Source: Anaerolineae bacterium (lineage in GTDB: Bacteria > Chloroflexota > Anaerolineae > Aggregatilineales > Phototrophicaceae). Taken from it: a stretch of DNA of 64,000 nucleotides. The notes below the pieces were generated by a model. It was not told the DNA's origin and did no database searches. It was given only the letters and a program-made list of their open reading frames with translations. Position 1 is the first letter of the stretch. Each line of letters opens with the position of its first letter. The position numbers and the translations under genes were made by a program. Of the stretch, positions 33,453 through 42,853 are shown piece after piece. Location of the stretch: positions 119,001-183,000 of the forward strand of contig JAFLCG010000013.1 of assembly GCA_017303635.1 (NCBI GenBank), written 5' to 3'.

Positions 33453-34217
33453 GTGAGCCGTATTATCGCCGTTGCCAATCAAAAAGGTGGCGTTGGCAAG
33501 ACGACCACTACTCTTAACCTCGGTGTTGCTCTGGCCCAGCAAGGCGCACGAGTTCTCCTTGTAGACCTGGATCCACAGGCCAGTCTGACCAGTTTTTTTA
33601 GCCTAGATCCCTACCGGATGGAGCGCAGTACCTATTCCCTGCTCATGTATCCTGAAGTAACGATTGCCCGGATTATCCGCCCCCTGGTCAATGGACTATC
33701 CTTGCTTCCTGGCAGTGTGGACTTGGCAACGGCGGCGATCCGGTTAGTACAAGCTAATCTGCCTTTGGGTCGCCTTCGCAGTGCCATGCGGGAAAGCCGT
33801 ATCTCCTTTGATTATGTGCTGATTGATACCCCTCCCGGCTTGAATGTATTGACGGTGGTTGGATTACTGGCAGCTGATGAGGTCTTGGTGCCCACCCAGA
33901 TCAACCATACCGCTATTCAGGGTGTGAGGGCGATTCAGGATGTGATTAAGCGTATTCGGGAGAATATGGGCAATCCTGGATTGGCAACCACTGGCATTCT
34001 GGCTACCTTTTTCGACTCCGACTCCGCCTATGCTCCACAGACTTTGCATGAGTTAAGAGCATTGCTCAAAGAGCAGCTTTGTCAGACGGTCATTCCTTAT
34101 GATCCCAGCGTGGCTGATGCGCCATACAAAGGTAAGTCCGTTGTTGATTTTGCGCCGGAGAGCCAAGGCGCAAAAGCCTATCTTGCACTTGCAAGTGAAT
34201 TGGCTACTACGACCTGA
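33453..34217 (+). CDS. ParA/Soj-type ATPase
   Basis: This is a 254 aa deviant Walker ATPase. Walker A is NQKGGVGKTTTTLN (signature Lys11), A' is VLLVDLDPQAS, and Walker B is VLIDTPPGL. GTG 33453 is taken as the start. The frame is open further upstream (GTG 33426). A perfect -10 TATAAT at 33411-33416 puts the transcript start near 33423. No parB or centromere-like repeats are adjacent, so it may be a chromosomal Soj or a positioning ATPase for another cargo. Confidence 0.88.
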   Translation: MSRIIAVANQKGGVGKTTTTLNLGVALAQQGARVLLVDLDPQASLTSFFSLDPYRMERSTYSLLMYPEVTIARIIRPLVNGLSLLPGSVDLATAAIRLVQANLPLGRLRSAMRESRISFDYVLIDTPPGLNVLTVVGLLAADEVLVPTQINHTAIQGVRAIQDVIKRIRENMGNPGLATTGILATFFDSDSAYAPQTLHELRALLKEQLCQTVIPYDPSVADAPYKGKSVVDFAPESQGAKAYLALASELATTT

Positions 34218-34248
34218 TTCTGAATGAAATATCTGAATGCGAATTGTT

Positions 34249-35052
34249 TCATAGCCATTTTGCAATCAGTGCCTCAATCGTGCCATCGTCCAGAAGTTCA
34301 GCTAAAGCTCGATTGATAGCTTCCCAGGTTTGACCCCGATCACGGCGTGTCGCCAGTAAGTAAAGTGAATCAGTCATCGGTGTGAACAGGACGTTCCAGG
34401 TAGGATGTTCGCGCCGATATAGACGAGCGCTGGTGGAGTCCACCAGCGCTGCCTGAGCTTGTTGCAGTCGAAGCGAATCCAGCGCATAAGATGGCAATTC
34501 ATAAGGTAGGATGGTCATAGGTGTGCGTCGCTGCCAGCGGCGGGCGATCTGATCGGCCTCGGAGCCAAACTCTAATGCTAATTGCTGATCCCGTAAATCA
34601 TGATAGCGGGTGAGTGGTTGGTTGGCGCGGCTGACCAGAACCAGTCCGGCATTATAGTAGGGCAGCGTATAGAGCACTTCGTTCGTACGGGAATAATCCG
34701 TCACCAGTGCGGAGATCAATACATCAACCTGATCGGTCTTGAGCGAGTCGTATAAGCCGTCAAAACCCATGTTGACGAACCTCACGGGTGCTCCTAGGCG
34801 GGCAGCAATAGCTTGAGCCAGGTCAATATCCAGTCCGAATAAACCTTCGGCGGTGGCAACTGCAAATGGCGCATAACTGGCATCCACGCCCACTCGCATT
34901 TCTCCATAGGGGAAGATCTCTCGAACGGGCGGTCCTGGTCGCTCGATCGAAAACCATCGCAGGCTGAAAGTAGCAATGACCAGCAACCACACCCATAGGG
35001 TTAGGGCAGGTAGAAGGATTGTATAGATCAGCCGGAAGGGGCGGGCAGCCAT
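34249..35052 (-). CDS. Family-3 extracellular solute-binding protein (amino-acid type), membrane-anchored
   Basis: This is a 267 aa protein. An N-terminal hydrophobic segment (about 8-31) without a clear cleavage site suggests a membrane anchor. The binding domain begins MRVGVDASYAPFAV, typical for polar amino-acid ABC transporters, and continues LFGLDIDLAQAIAARLG, DVLISALV and DQQLALEFGSEAD. No ABC permease or ATPase is adjacent. The start overlaps the glycoside hydrolase end by 25 bases, so the two are coupled. Confidence 0.85.
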   Translation of the reverse strand: MAARPFRLIYTILLPALTLWVWLLVIATFSLRWFSIERPGPPVREIFPYGEMRVGVDASYAPFAVATAEGLFGLDIDLAQAIAARLGAPVRFVNMGFDGLYDSLKTDQVDVLISALVTDYSRTNEVLYTLPYYNAGLVLVSRANQPLTRYHDLRDQQLALEFGSEADQIARRWQRRTPMTILPYELPSYALDSLRLQQAQAALVDSTSARLYRREHPTWNVLFTPMTDSLYLLATRRDRGQTWEAINRALAELLDDGTIEALIAKWL

Positions 35053-36182
35053 AATGCCTCCTCAGTGCTGCGCCCCAGGGCAAAGTTTTGGATTGCTGTA
35101 TAAATAGGCCGCGGTTGGAAGTCTCCATTCACCAGGGTGAAGTTGTCCGGGTAGTTATTGGTTGGTGCCGGATAGCGAAAGGCCCAGATACAAACTTTTT
35201 CTGCCCAGGGCCAGTAAGTTTCTGCCCAGCGGAAAGCATCTATCGTGTATTGTACGCGCAGTGATGGACGGACTGCTTTTGTCCAGCGCGGATGGTCATT
35301 CCAGCCGGTTTCAGTGATATATACGCGTAAGTCGCCATCGCCATAACGTGTCATGATCTCGTGAAGCAGTTCGGCCCTACGGAAGTTGAGCGCCGTGGTC
35401 GATGGTGGCGCTTCTGGCGGTTCTGTGAATCCGTAAGTATGCATCGCCATGGCATCATAATGACCCTGCATCCCGGCCTCATAAAGTGCTTCCAAATACA
35501 GAAGATCATTTAGTCCGTTAGGACTGCCCGGTGGCTCCAGCGTGGGGGCAAGTGGTGCCGCGAGTACCTTGGCATTGGGGTTAGCCGCGTGGATAGGTTC
35601 GTAGACCGCCTGGAGTAGACGCACATAGCCGATGGGATCAACCTGCTGAAAACCCCACTCAAACGCCAGATTTGGTTCATTCCAGATGATGATCTGGTCG
35701 ATTACTCCGGCGTAGCGTCCGGCAAATTGACTAACGAAGTAGGCGAAGTCATCATAGGACTCAGCGGGCAGCGTATTCAGGGTACTGTTGGCGACTTCCG
35801 CCTCCGGTCGTGCCCAGCCCGGCACCAGACCCATCCTGGCGATAATATGCAGTCCTTGATTGCGAGCATGTTTCACAATACGGTCAAAGTTCGACCAGTC
35901 ATATTGCCTTTTCGCGGGTTCGGCATAAGCCCAGGGGAAAAACTCGACAATGGTATCTGCACCCATCTCTCGCACCATTTGGAGTGAGCGTTGGATCACA
36001 CCCTCATAGACTTCGTCAATCAGGCGAGTATGGACGCAGACTTGCGGTTTCTGAGTGATAACCCGCTGCGGTGGATCGAGTGGCACGGCGGTGAGTGGTT
36101 CGGCGAAGCCTCGAAAGAGGAAGATACCCAAACTCAGGCGCAGAAACCAGGGCAGGAGCGAGCGTAGCGATTGAGTCCACAT
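35028..36182 (-). CDS. Clan GH-A glycoside hydrolase (GH39-like), secreted or anchored
   Basis: This is about 384 aa from ATG 36182 (in-frame ATGs at 36191, 36194 and 36215 are possible). A hydrophobic N-terminus (LLPWFLRLSLGIFLF) is a signal or anchor. The TIM-barrel domain carries the acid/base Glu in IIIWNEPNLAFEW and the nucleophile Glu in VYITETGWNDHP, with DAMAMHTYGF between. These are the clan GH-A hallmarks. The substrate is unknown. It is the first gene of a two-gene unit with the solute-binding protein. Confidence 0.82.
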   Translation of the reverse strand: MWTQSLRSLLPWFLRLSLGIFLFRGFAEPLTAVPLDPPQRVITQKPQVCVHTRLIDEVYEGVIQRSLQMVREMGADTIVEFFPWAYAEPAKRQYDWSNFDRIVKHARNQGLHIIARMGLVPGWARPEAEVANSTLNTLPAESYDDFAYFVSQFAGRYAGVIDQIIIWNEPNLAFEWGFQQVDPIGYVRLLQAVYEPIHAANPNAKVLAAPLAPTLEPPGSPNGLNDLLYLEALYEAGMQGHYDAMAMHTYGFTEPPEAPPSTTALNFRRAELLHEIMTRYGDGDLRVYITETGWNDHPRWTKAVRPSLRVQYTIDAFRWAETYWPWAEKVCIWAFRYPAPTNNYPDNFTLVNGDFQPRPIYTAIQNFALGRSTEEALWLPAPSG

Positions 36183-36238
36183 GCTGCCCATCATACCGCG
36201 CTGGTTGGATTTCAACCTGTCGTTTCCCCACCGGAATC

Positions 36239-36265
36239 AAAAGCGGCACTTACATAAATGCCGCT
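36239..36265 (-). terminator. Terminator of tRNA-Arg
   Basis: On the minus strand AGCGGCA and TGCCGCT pair around a ten-base loop and run into TTTTG, six bases beyond the tRNA 3' end. Confidence 0.8.
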
Positions 36266-36270
36266 GTTTG

Positions 36271-36342
36271 TGCCCCCACCAGGACTCGAACCTGGGCTTC
36301 TACCTCCGGAGGGTAGCGCTCTATCCACTGAGCTATGAGGGC
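36271..36342 (-). tRNA. tRNA-Arg (anticodon CCG)
   Basis: Reading the minus strand gives a 7-bp acceptor stem (GCCCTCA with TGGGGGC), D-arm AGCTCAGTGGATAGAGC, anticodon stem CTACC/GGTAG with loop CTCCGGA (anticodon CCG, decoding CGG), and T-arm with GGTTCGAGTCC. The discriminator base is A, and CCA is not encoded. It has its own promoter and terminator. Confidence 0.95.
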
Positions 36343-36351
36343 AATGACTGT

Positions 36352-36380
36352 ACTGTAGCAGAAAATAAGGTTCGTCACAA
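36352..36380 (-). promoter_or_regulatory. Promoter of tRNA-Arg
   Basis: On the minus strand TTGTGA (36380-36375) and TACAGT (36357-36352) are spaced by 17 bases and lie about ten bases upstream of the tRNA 5' end. Confidence 0.7.
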
Positions 36381-36389
36381 GACCCTCGC

Positions 36390-36419
36390 TTGACACAGTC
36401 GTTGAGCCATTGTTATGCT
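36390..36419 (+). promoter_or_regulatory. Promoter of dprA
   Basis: TTGACA (36390-36395) is followed after 18 bases by TATGCT (36414-36419). It fits a sigma-70-type promoter with a start near 36426, ahead of the dprA ATG at 36468. It overlaps the upstream side of the divergent tRNA promoter. Confidence 0.65.
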
Positions 36420-36467
36420 GACTTGGCACCGCCTGAGCAGCGAATTGATGGAGTGCAAGCCCTTTTC

Positions 36468-37562
36468 ATGGATTTGCAGAGCCCCTATTGGCTGGGATTT
36501 AGTCTTGTGCCGGAAATTGGCCCCAAGCGTCTGCGGGCAGTATTGGACTATTTCGGCAATCTGGCAGATGCTTGGGCAGCTTCTGCCCACGAACTCGAAC
36601 AGGCCGGGCTGGATGCTACACCACGCCGTAACCTGATGCACCTGCGCGACAAGCTCGATCTGAATAAAGAGATGTACCGTGTTGAGCTGGCTGGGGCACA
36701 TATCATTACGCTGCATGATGCCCGTTATCCATCTTTGCTTGGACGATTGCCGGATGCGCCGATTCTGCTGTACGTCAAAGGTACTTTGCTGCCAGCCGAT
36801 GATCGTGCTGTTGGCGTCGTCGGTACTCGTCGTTGCACAACCTATGGTCGTGATGCAGCTTATCGCCTGTCAAGAGAACTGGCTGCACATCAAGTAACTA
36901 TCATTAGCGGATTGGCTCCAGGGATTGATACGGCTGCCCACAAAGGGGCTCTGGATGCCGGAGGGCGAACTTTGGCAGTACTCGGCTGTGGAGTTGATAT
37001 TACCTATCCAGCCGAGAACCGCGAGCTGGCCCGGCAGATCAGCCAGCAAGGAGCGCTGGTGACAGAATTCCCGCTGGGGATGCGACCGGGAAAGAATAAC
37101 TTTCCACGGCGCAATCGCATCATCAGTGGTCTTTCGCTAGGGGTGCTGGTTGCTGAAGCGCCTGAAAAGAGTGGCGCACTCATTACAGCCAGTAGCGCCG
37201 CTGATCAGGGACGAGATGTGTTTGCGGTGCCAGGTAACATTTTTAACCCCATGGGCTTGGGTGCAAACCGGCTGATTCAGGACGGAGCAAAACTTGTTAC
37301 GAACGCTCAGGACATGCTGGACGAACTGGAGATTGTCAGTGAGCGCCAGGAAACACAGACGGTAGTTGAACGGGTTGTGAGCGCAAATCCAACCGAGTCT
37401 CGGATACTCGAATGCTTGAGTGCAGAGCCAATGCATATTGATGAAATCGTCCGCGTGACGGGCTTTCCGACAGCCGTAGTTTCCAGTACCCTGACTATTC
37501 TTGAACTGAAAGGACTTGCCCGATCAGCAGGCTCAATGCAATACTGCCTCTATCGGGTGTAA
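36468..37562 (+). CDS. dprA: DNA-processing protein DprA
   Basis: DprA loads RecA on incoming single-stranded DNA in transformation. The protein is 364 aa from ATG 36468. An N-terminal SAM/HhH-like region (about 5-70, VPEIGPKRLRAVLDYFG) is followed by the Rossmann-type DNA-binding domain (VGVVGTRRCTTYGRDAA, TIISGLAPGIDTAAHKGAL, FPLGMRPGKNNFPRRNRII, SAADQGRDVFAVPGN). A C-terminal winged-helix domain follows (about 310-364). The open frame extends upstream to TTG 36390, but that codon is part of the promoter. A competence machinery is not otherwise visible here. Confidence 0.94.
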   Translation: MDLQSPYWLGFSLVPEIGPKRLRAVLDYFGNLADAWAASAHELEQAGLDATPRRNLMHLRDKLDLNKEMYRVELAGAHIITLHDARYPSLLGRLPDAPILLYVKGTLLPADDRAVGVVGTRRCTTYGRDAAYRLSRELAAHQVTIISGLAPGIDTAAHKGALDAGGRTLAVLGCGVDITYPAENRELARQISQQGALVTEFPLGMRPGKNNFPRRNRIISGLSLGVLVAEAPEKSGALITASSAADQGRDVFAVPGNIFNPMGLGANRLIQDGAKLVTNAQDMLDELEIVSERQETQTVVERVVSANPTESRILECLSAEPMHIDEIVRVTGFPTAVVSSTLTILELKGLARSAGSMQYCLYRV

Positions 37563-37648
37563 TCTCTATTTTGGGGGAATGTAAGCCTTTAGCTGTACAT
37601 ACTGCCGATGCGATAGCGGATCACCCTACTCCTGAAATGAGGACCAAC

Positions 37649-38731
37649 ATGGAACACTTTTACGCGATGATTATGGCCGGTGGTGGTGGAACCCGCCTGT
37701 GGCCGATGAGCCGTCAGGATATGCCCAAGCAAATGCTCCCGCTGGTAGATGAGACCTCGATGTTCAAGACCAGCGTGGATCGGCTGGCTCCATTGTTCTC
37801 TCCAGAGCGAATCTACATTGTAACTGGGCGCAAATACCTCTACACCCTGCGTCAGCAAGCACCGGAAATTCCTGAACAGAATTTCATCATCGAGCCTTAT
37901 GGGCGGGATAGTGGCCCGGCTGCGGCCCTGGGAATCAGCGTCATCCAGGCGCGTGACCCTCAGGCGACCGTTGCTATTCTGACAGCGGATCATCACATTA
38001 CAAAGAAAGCGGCGTTCCGGGATGCGCTGTCCGCAGCCTACTATATGGCACAGAAGGGCCATATTCTTACCCTTGGGATTACCCCTACTTTCCCCTCAAC
38101 CGGATTTGGTTACATCTGGCAGGGTGACGCTCTGGAAACCGTTGGGGACTTCAAATGTTATGTTTCCAGGGGGTTCAAGGAAAAACCCGATGCTGCTAAA
38201 GCCGCACAGTTTCTTGACTCGGGTGAATACACCTGGAATTCTGGCATGTTCATCTGGAAGGCATCTCAGGCGATGAGTGAATTCCAGCGTCAGCAGCCGG
38301 AAATGTATGCTCAGTTTGTCGAAATTGGTAAGGCGGTTGATACCCCGGAATTTGAAACCAAACTGGAATCGATCTGGGATAATGTTCGTAAGATCTCGTT
38401 GGATTATGCTGTCATGGAAGGTGCAGAAAACGTCGCAGTCATTCCAGTGGATATTGGCTGGAGCGATGTTGGAAGCTGGTCTTCCCTCTATGATGTCCTC
38501 AAGTTAGATAAGAACGGCAACGCCTTCAAAGGTCGTCAACCCGACCGTGTGGTTATGGACACACGCGAAACACTGGTGTACAGTGACAAACTCGTCGTGA
38601 CCATCGGCATTGATGGTATCATCGTGGTTGATACCCCGGATGCACTCCTGATTTGCCACAAGGACCGCACCCAGGATGTCAAGGACGTGGTCAACCAGTT
38701 GTTGAATACCAAGAACTATCGTTATCTCTAG
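37649..38731 (+). CDS. manC: Mannose-1-phosphate guanylyltransferase
   Basis: This enzyme makes GDP-mannose from mannose-1-phosphate and GTP for surface glycans. It is 360 aa, so it lacks the C-terminal isomerase domain of bifunctional types. The pyrophosphorylase loop is MAGGGGTRLWPMSRQDMPKQ, with IIEPYGRDSGPAAALG and the FKEKPD segment. ATG 37649 has GAGGA seven bases upstream. An upstream open frame to 37571 is ignored. The product fits the mannosyl-type GT4 genes at 31-33 kb. Confidence 0.94.
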   Translation: MEHFYAMIMAGGGGTRLWPMSRQDMPKQMLPLVDETSMFKTSVDRLAPLFSPERIYIVTGRKYLYTLRQQAPEIPEQNFIIEPYGRDSGPAAALGISVIQARDPQATVAILTADHHITKKAAFRDALSAAYYMAQKGHILTLGITPTFPSTGFGYIWQGDALETVGDFKCYVSRGFKEKPDAAKAAQFLDSGEYTWNSGMFIWKASQAMSEFQRQQPEMYAQFVEIGKAVDTPEFETKLESIWDNVRKISLDYAVMEGAENVAVIPVDIGWSDVGSWSSLYDVLKLDKNGNAFKGRQPDRVVMDTRETLVYSDKLVVTIGIDGIIVVDTPDALLICHKDRTQDVKDVVNQLLNTKNYRYL

Positions 38732-38769
38732 TCTCCAGTTGGCCACGGGGCGGCTGGTAAGGAATCAGG

Positions 38770-41196
38770 ATGAGTCCAATACAGGCTTACTGCGTCAAAT
38801 GTAAGACTCAGCGTGACATGCTCAATCCAGCAGCGGTCTATACCGCCAGCGGCACACCCGGTACAAAGGGTACCTGTGCCGTGTGCGGGACGACCCTGTT
38901 CCGCATGGGGCGTACCGATGCTCATGCGGATGTACCCAAGCCGGAAGTCGCCCCCCGTGCTAGCAGCAAAACGGCTGCTAAGAGTAAAACTAAAGCTAAG
39001 AAAACCAGCCAGGTCAAAGCTCCGGCACGTAAGAAAAAGGGGCATACTCGTCTAGTGATTGTCGAATCGCCGGCTAAAGCCCGTAGCGTGGGCAACTTCC
39101 TCGGTAAGGGCTATGTGGTCAAGGCGTCCAAAGGGCATGTTCGTGACCTGTTGGTGACTCAACTCTCAGTCGATGTGGCGAAGGATTTCGAACCGCGTTA
39201 CCGGGTTCCAAATGATAAAAAGGATACAGTTGCCGAATTGAAGAACGCGGTTGATGATGCCGCCGAAATCTTCCTGGCAACTGATCCTGACCGTGAAGGT
39301 GAGGCTATTGCCTGGCACTTGATCGCTGCCGCGGAAATGGAAGATAAGCCGATCAAGCGCGTCGTGTTCCACGAAATCACCAAACCAGCTATTCAGGAAG
39401 CCTTTGCACAACCGCGTGAACTCGACCTGAATCTGGTGAATGCCCAGCAGGCACGCCGCATTCTGGATCGGTTGGTAGGATACAACATCACTGAACTGCT
39501 ATGGCAGAAAGTTCGTAATCAACTCTCGGCAGGCCGAGTCCAGAGCATTGCTGTTCGCCTGGTTGTAGACCGGGAACGCGAGATCGAAGTGTTCGTGCCT
39601 GAAGAATACTGGACTCTGGATGCGAAGCTCAAAAAGCAATCCGGCAATGGTGCGTCCAGTGAACGACCATTTGTTGCCCGCTTAGTTCGTTACCGGAATG
39701 AGGATGTCAATTTCGGTAAGCAGGGGGAGGTTGCTCCTCATTTGCCGATTCTGGAACGCAGTCAATATGTGGTGAGCGACATCAAGCACGGCACTCGCCA
39801 GCGTAAACCTTCAGCTCCTTTCACCACCAGTACACTCCAGCAGGAAGCTTCGCGGCGCCTGGGTTTCAGTGCATCCCGCACGATGACTATCGCTCAGCAG
39901 CTCTATGAAGGTATAGACCTGGGCGTCACAGGGACGGTAGGTCTCATCACCTACATGCGTACGGATAGCCCACAGGTTTCTACCGAGGCACAGGCAGAAG
40001 CACGGGACTATATCTCCCGCCGCTTTGGTAAGGACTTCCATCCTGCCCAACCACCGCGCTACCAGACTAAAGCTAAGGGTGCTCAGGAAGCCCATGAAGC
40101 GATTCGCCCCACTAGCGTGATGCGTGAACCTGACCAGGTAAGCAGTTTTCTCAATCGGGATCAGAACCGCTTATATCAATTAATCTGGCAACGCTTCCTG
40201 GCAAGTCAGATGTCACCTGCGATTTACAATACCCTCCGTGTCGAGATTGATGCCGGGGTGAGTAATCAGGATCGACCTTATGGTTTTCGGGTGGCGGGTA
40301 GTGTGATCCAGTTCATGGGTTTCCTGGTTCTCTATGAAGATGCTCGGGATGAAGATGCGGCTGTAGATGAGGATGAAGGTCGTATTCTTCCTGAGATGAA
40401 GGTGGGTGAAACCCTGGATTTGCTTCAGCTTTTGCCAGAGCAGCATTTCACTCAGCCCCCTCCACGCTTCACGGAAGCGACCCTGGTCAAGGCGCTCGAA
40501 GAGAATGGTATTGGTCGCCCCAGTACCTATGCACCAACCGTTGCGACGATTCAGAACCGCGAATACATCGAAAAGGTGGATAAGCGCCTGAAACCGACTG
40601 AGACCGGAAAACTGGTCAATGATCTGCTGGTCAAACACTTCCCGGATGTGATGGACTACAAGTTCACTGCCTATATGGAAGATGAACTCGATGAGATTGC
40701 GGAAGGGCATCTCGAGTGGCGACCGATGCTTCGGGAGTTCTATACACCGTTTGAGCAGCAGCTGACGCTGGCTCGGGAGCAGATCGTCCCTATTGAACAG
40801 GAAGAGCAGGTAGGACGGGATTGCCCGGAGTCTGGGCATCCGCTTGTGATTCGCTATGGGCGGTTCGGCAAATTTGTAGGGTGTTCCAACTACCCGGACT
40901 GTCGCTACACGGAACCCTGGGCAGAACGCACTGGTGTTTCCTGCCCGAAGTGCGGCAAGTCTGATGGGGGGGAGATTATCGTCAAGCGGTCGCGCAAGGG
41001 GCGTACGTTTTACGGTTGCAACCGCTTCCCTGCCTGTGACTTTACAACCTGGAAGCGTCCGCTGCCGCAACCTTGCCCGAATTGTGGCAAGTTGCTGATC
41101 GAACTGAGCCGGAATCGTGCTCAGTGTACAGTGTGTAACAACAGCTACAGCATCGAATCGTTGCCCGATGTGAAAGCTAACTTGGAACCTGCCTGA
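38770..41196 (+). CDS. topA: DNA topoisomerase I with N-terminal DUF5679-like zinc ribbon
   Basis: This type IA topoisomerase relaxes negative supercoils. It is 808 aa. Residues 1-50 hold an extra four-Cys module (YCVKCKTQRDM ... GTCAVCGTTLFRMG) of the DUF5679 type. A Lys/Ala-rich linker follows (about 60-92), then the Toprim domain (LVIVESPAKARSVGNFL, ATDPDREGEAIAWHL), the active-site Tyr in GLITYMRTDSP and the hinge (NGIGRPSTYAPT). The C-terminus has three zinc-ribbon units (GRFGKFVGCSNYPDC, CPKCGKSDGG..., CPNCGKLLIEL). The N-terminal fusion is not part of the classical enzyme. Confidence 0.95.
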   Translation: MSPIQAYCVKCKTQRDMLNPAAVYTASGTPGTKGTCAVCGTTLFRMGRTDAHADVPKPEVAPRASSKTAAKSKTKAKKTSQVKAPARKKKGHTRLVIVESPAKARSVGNFLGKGYVVKASKGHVRDLLVTQLSVDVAKDFEPRYRVPNDKKDTVAELKNAVDDAAEIFLATDPDREGEAIAWHLIAAAEMEDKPIKRVVFHEITKPAIQEAFAQPRELDLNLVNAQQARRILDRLVGYNITELLWQKVRNQLSAGRVQSIAVRLVVDREREIEVFVPEEYWTLDAKLKKQSGNGASSERPFVARLVRYRNEDVNFGKQGEVAPHLPILERSQYVVSDIKHGTRQRKPSAPFTTSTLQQEASRRLGFSASRTMTIAQQLYEGIDLGVTGTVGLITYMRTDSPQVSTEAQAEARDYISRRFGKDFHPAQPPRYQTKAKGAQEAHEAIRPTSVMREPDQVSSFLNRDQNRLYQLIWQRFLASQMSPAIYNTLRVEIDAGVSNQDRPYGFRVAGSVIQFMGFLVLYEDARDEDAAVDEDEGRILPEMKVGETLDLLQLLPEQHFTQPPPRFTEATLVKALEENGIGRPSTYAPTVATIQNREYIEKVDKRLKPTETGKLVNDLLVKHFPDVMDYKFTAYMEDELDEIAEGHLEWRPMLREFYTPFEQQLTLAREQIVPIEQEEQVGRDCPESGHPLVIRYGRFGKFVGCSNYPDCRYTEPWAERTGVSCPKCGKSDGGEIIVKRSRKGRTFYGCNRFPACDFTTWKRPLPQPCPNCGKLLIELSRNRAQCTVCNNSYSIESLPDVKANLEPA

Positions 41197-41203
41197 TAGG
41201 CCG

Positions 41204-41235
41204 AACAGAGGAGCCAGCCTATGGCTTCTCTGTTT
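41204..41235 (+). terminator. Hairpin after topA
   Basis: AACAGAGGAGCCA pairs with TGGCTTCTCTGTT (41222-41234) around a five-base loop, directly after the topA stop. Only three T residues follow, so it may be a weak terminator. The remaining bases to 41433 are AT-rich and probably contain the promoter of the next gene. Confidence 0.65.
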
Positions 41236-41433
41236 GATATGATTCTCGCCGTTAAACTGGGATTCTTATTCACAATACCTTAATCTGGCAGCTTGTTTCA
41301 GTTCTAACAATTCAACCAGTTTGAACATCCTGATATAGCTTAAGATGGGTTGTTTTTGCGTTAGCCCAAAGTACAGTACAATAAGCGCATAGCATCCTGA
41401 GAAGCTCTCGACTGCATAGGAAGGGCACCCGCA

Positions 41434-42849
41434 ATGATCGGGAAAATACGCGATACCTTGACTGGCTTATGGCCGGTCATCAAGACCTATATGCCAACAG
41501 TCCGCATATTGATTATTGCGGTGCTTGCCTTCCTTGCTGGTTTGGCATGGGCGTATGGCATTGATCCGATCAAGTTCTACGACTCGGACCCGAGCAAGCT
41601 AAGTCAGGACTGGCAAGATCAATGGGTACGACTGATTGATTCAAGTTACCAGCTAGGAACGGTCAATCAGGAGCCAAGCATCGAATTTGTCCAGTCTCAT
41701 CAGCGCTTGTTAGAAGCCGTTGACGATCCTGCTGAGATAGCCAATCGTGTCGGTGTTGATGTAGATGTTGCCACGCTGGCAGCGCAAGCTGGGCCAAATG
41801 CTCCGCAGGCACCAGAGCGTCCTACGATCATCAGCGAAGTGCGACCCTGGTTACTGGGTTCAGTGGCGGTTATCGCGCTGGTTACTATTGGCTCCTTACT
41901 CTACGGATTTTACATTGATCCGATAATTGTGGAGCCAATTCGCAAGCGCCTGAAGGGAACACAAGGTAAAGATGCAGAGGGTGCTGCCAAGATTCGGTCT
42001 ATTCAGGAAGGTCGTGCAGTCCGCGATCAGCTGGCGAAAGAAGCAGCCTCGGGATCGTCAACTTCTGTTGCTAGTTATGGTCCGCCAGTTGTGCGTCACG
42101 TTTCCATTTATAATCCGGGTCGCGCTTATGACGACTCATTCAGCATCGAAGATGAAAAGAAGGACGATGAATTTCTAGGTGAGTGTGGTGCGGTCATCTC
42201 AGAGACAATCGGAGCCGGAACGCCCGAAAAAGTTACCGCAATTGAAGTCTGGCTGTTTGATAAAGAAGATTTTGTCCGCACTCTGACCGGAGTTTTTGTC
42301 TCAGAGCATGCCATGAATGATCCGGCAATCAGGGGACGACTTTCGGCTAAGGGCGAATTGATCGTCGCCAAGCCGGGTGCGGTCATTATGCTAGAGACCA
42401 AGACGCTGCGGATGCAGGCGCGAGTGGTCGATGTAGCCTATGGAACTGGCCCGCTTCCGCCAAACAGCTACTTCGACAAAATGACTATCGAACTACAATC
42501 CTGGCGGAAAGCTGAAGGTGAGATTGGTTCACCCACGCCGATGCCAGTACCTGCCATGCCTGTAGTGCCTGCAGCACCTGTCTATAGCCCGCCACCTGTT
42601 GCAGCTACGCCGAGTTTTGCTGCGCCCCAGCCGCAGGCTCCTCTGTATTCACCGCCGCCGCAACAACCGGCCCCACAGGCGCCGATTTTCTCACCACCTC
42701 CGGTACAACGTCCGCCAACCTTCCAGCCTCCGCCTGCTCAACCCACGTTTGGCGGTGGACTGCCTCCGGCTCGACCAGTAGCCCCACCACCGCGCCGTGA
42801 AGATGATGATCCGTTCGGTGGCACAGGTGATTTCACTCCGGTGAATTAA
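41434..42849 (+). CDS. Two-pass membrane protein with Pro-rich C-terminus, unknown function
   Basis: This is a 471 aa protein. Transmembrane segments lie at about 23-44 and 142-164, with a ~95 residue loop between that faces outside if the N-terminus is inside. The cytoplasmic part (about 165-360) includes a folded region (FLGECGAVISETIGAG, AIEVWLFDKEDFVRTLTGVFVS) that looks like a conserved but unnamed domain. The last ~105 residues are a Pro/Ala/Gln-rich tail ending in acidic residues. A GAAGGG ribosome site precedes ATG 41434. The gene stands alone between two hairpins. Confidence 0.8.
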   Translation: MIGKIRDTLTGLWPVIKTYMPTVRILIIAVLAFLAGLAWAYGIDPIKFYDSDPSKLSQDWQDQWVRLIDSSYQLGTVNQEPSIEFVQSHQRLLEAVDDPAEIANRVGVDVDVATLAAQAGPNAPQAPERPTIISEVRPWLLGSVAVIALVTIGSLLYGFYIDPIIVEPIRKRLKGTQGKDAEGAAKIRSIQEGRAVRDQLAKEAASGSSTSVASYGPPVVRHVSIYNPGRAYDDSFSIEDEKKDDEFLGECGAVISETIGAGTPEKVTAIEVWLFDKEDFVRTLTGVFVSEHAMNDPAIRGRLSAKGELIVAKPGAVIMLETKTLRMQARVVDVAYGTGPLPPNSYFDKMTIELQSWRKAEGEIGSPTPMPVPAMPVVPAAPVYSPPPVAATPSFAAPQPQAPLYSPPPQQPAPQAPIFSPPPVQRPPTFQPPPAQPTFGGGLPPARPVAPPPRREDDDPFGGTGDFTPVN

Positions 42850-42853
42850 ACAA

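Noticed and set aside
33453..34217. Plasmid-partition or integrated element around parA.
   Set aside because: No parB, replication gene, integrase or att-like repeat nearby, and the ATPase is flanked by chromosomal glycan genes.
36271..36342. tRNA gene as an integration site.
   Set aside because: No integrase gene or duplicated 3' end of the tRNA was seen around it.
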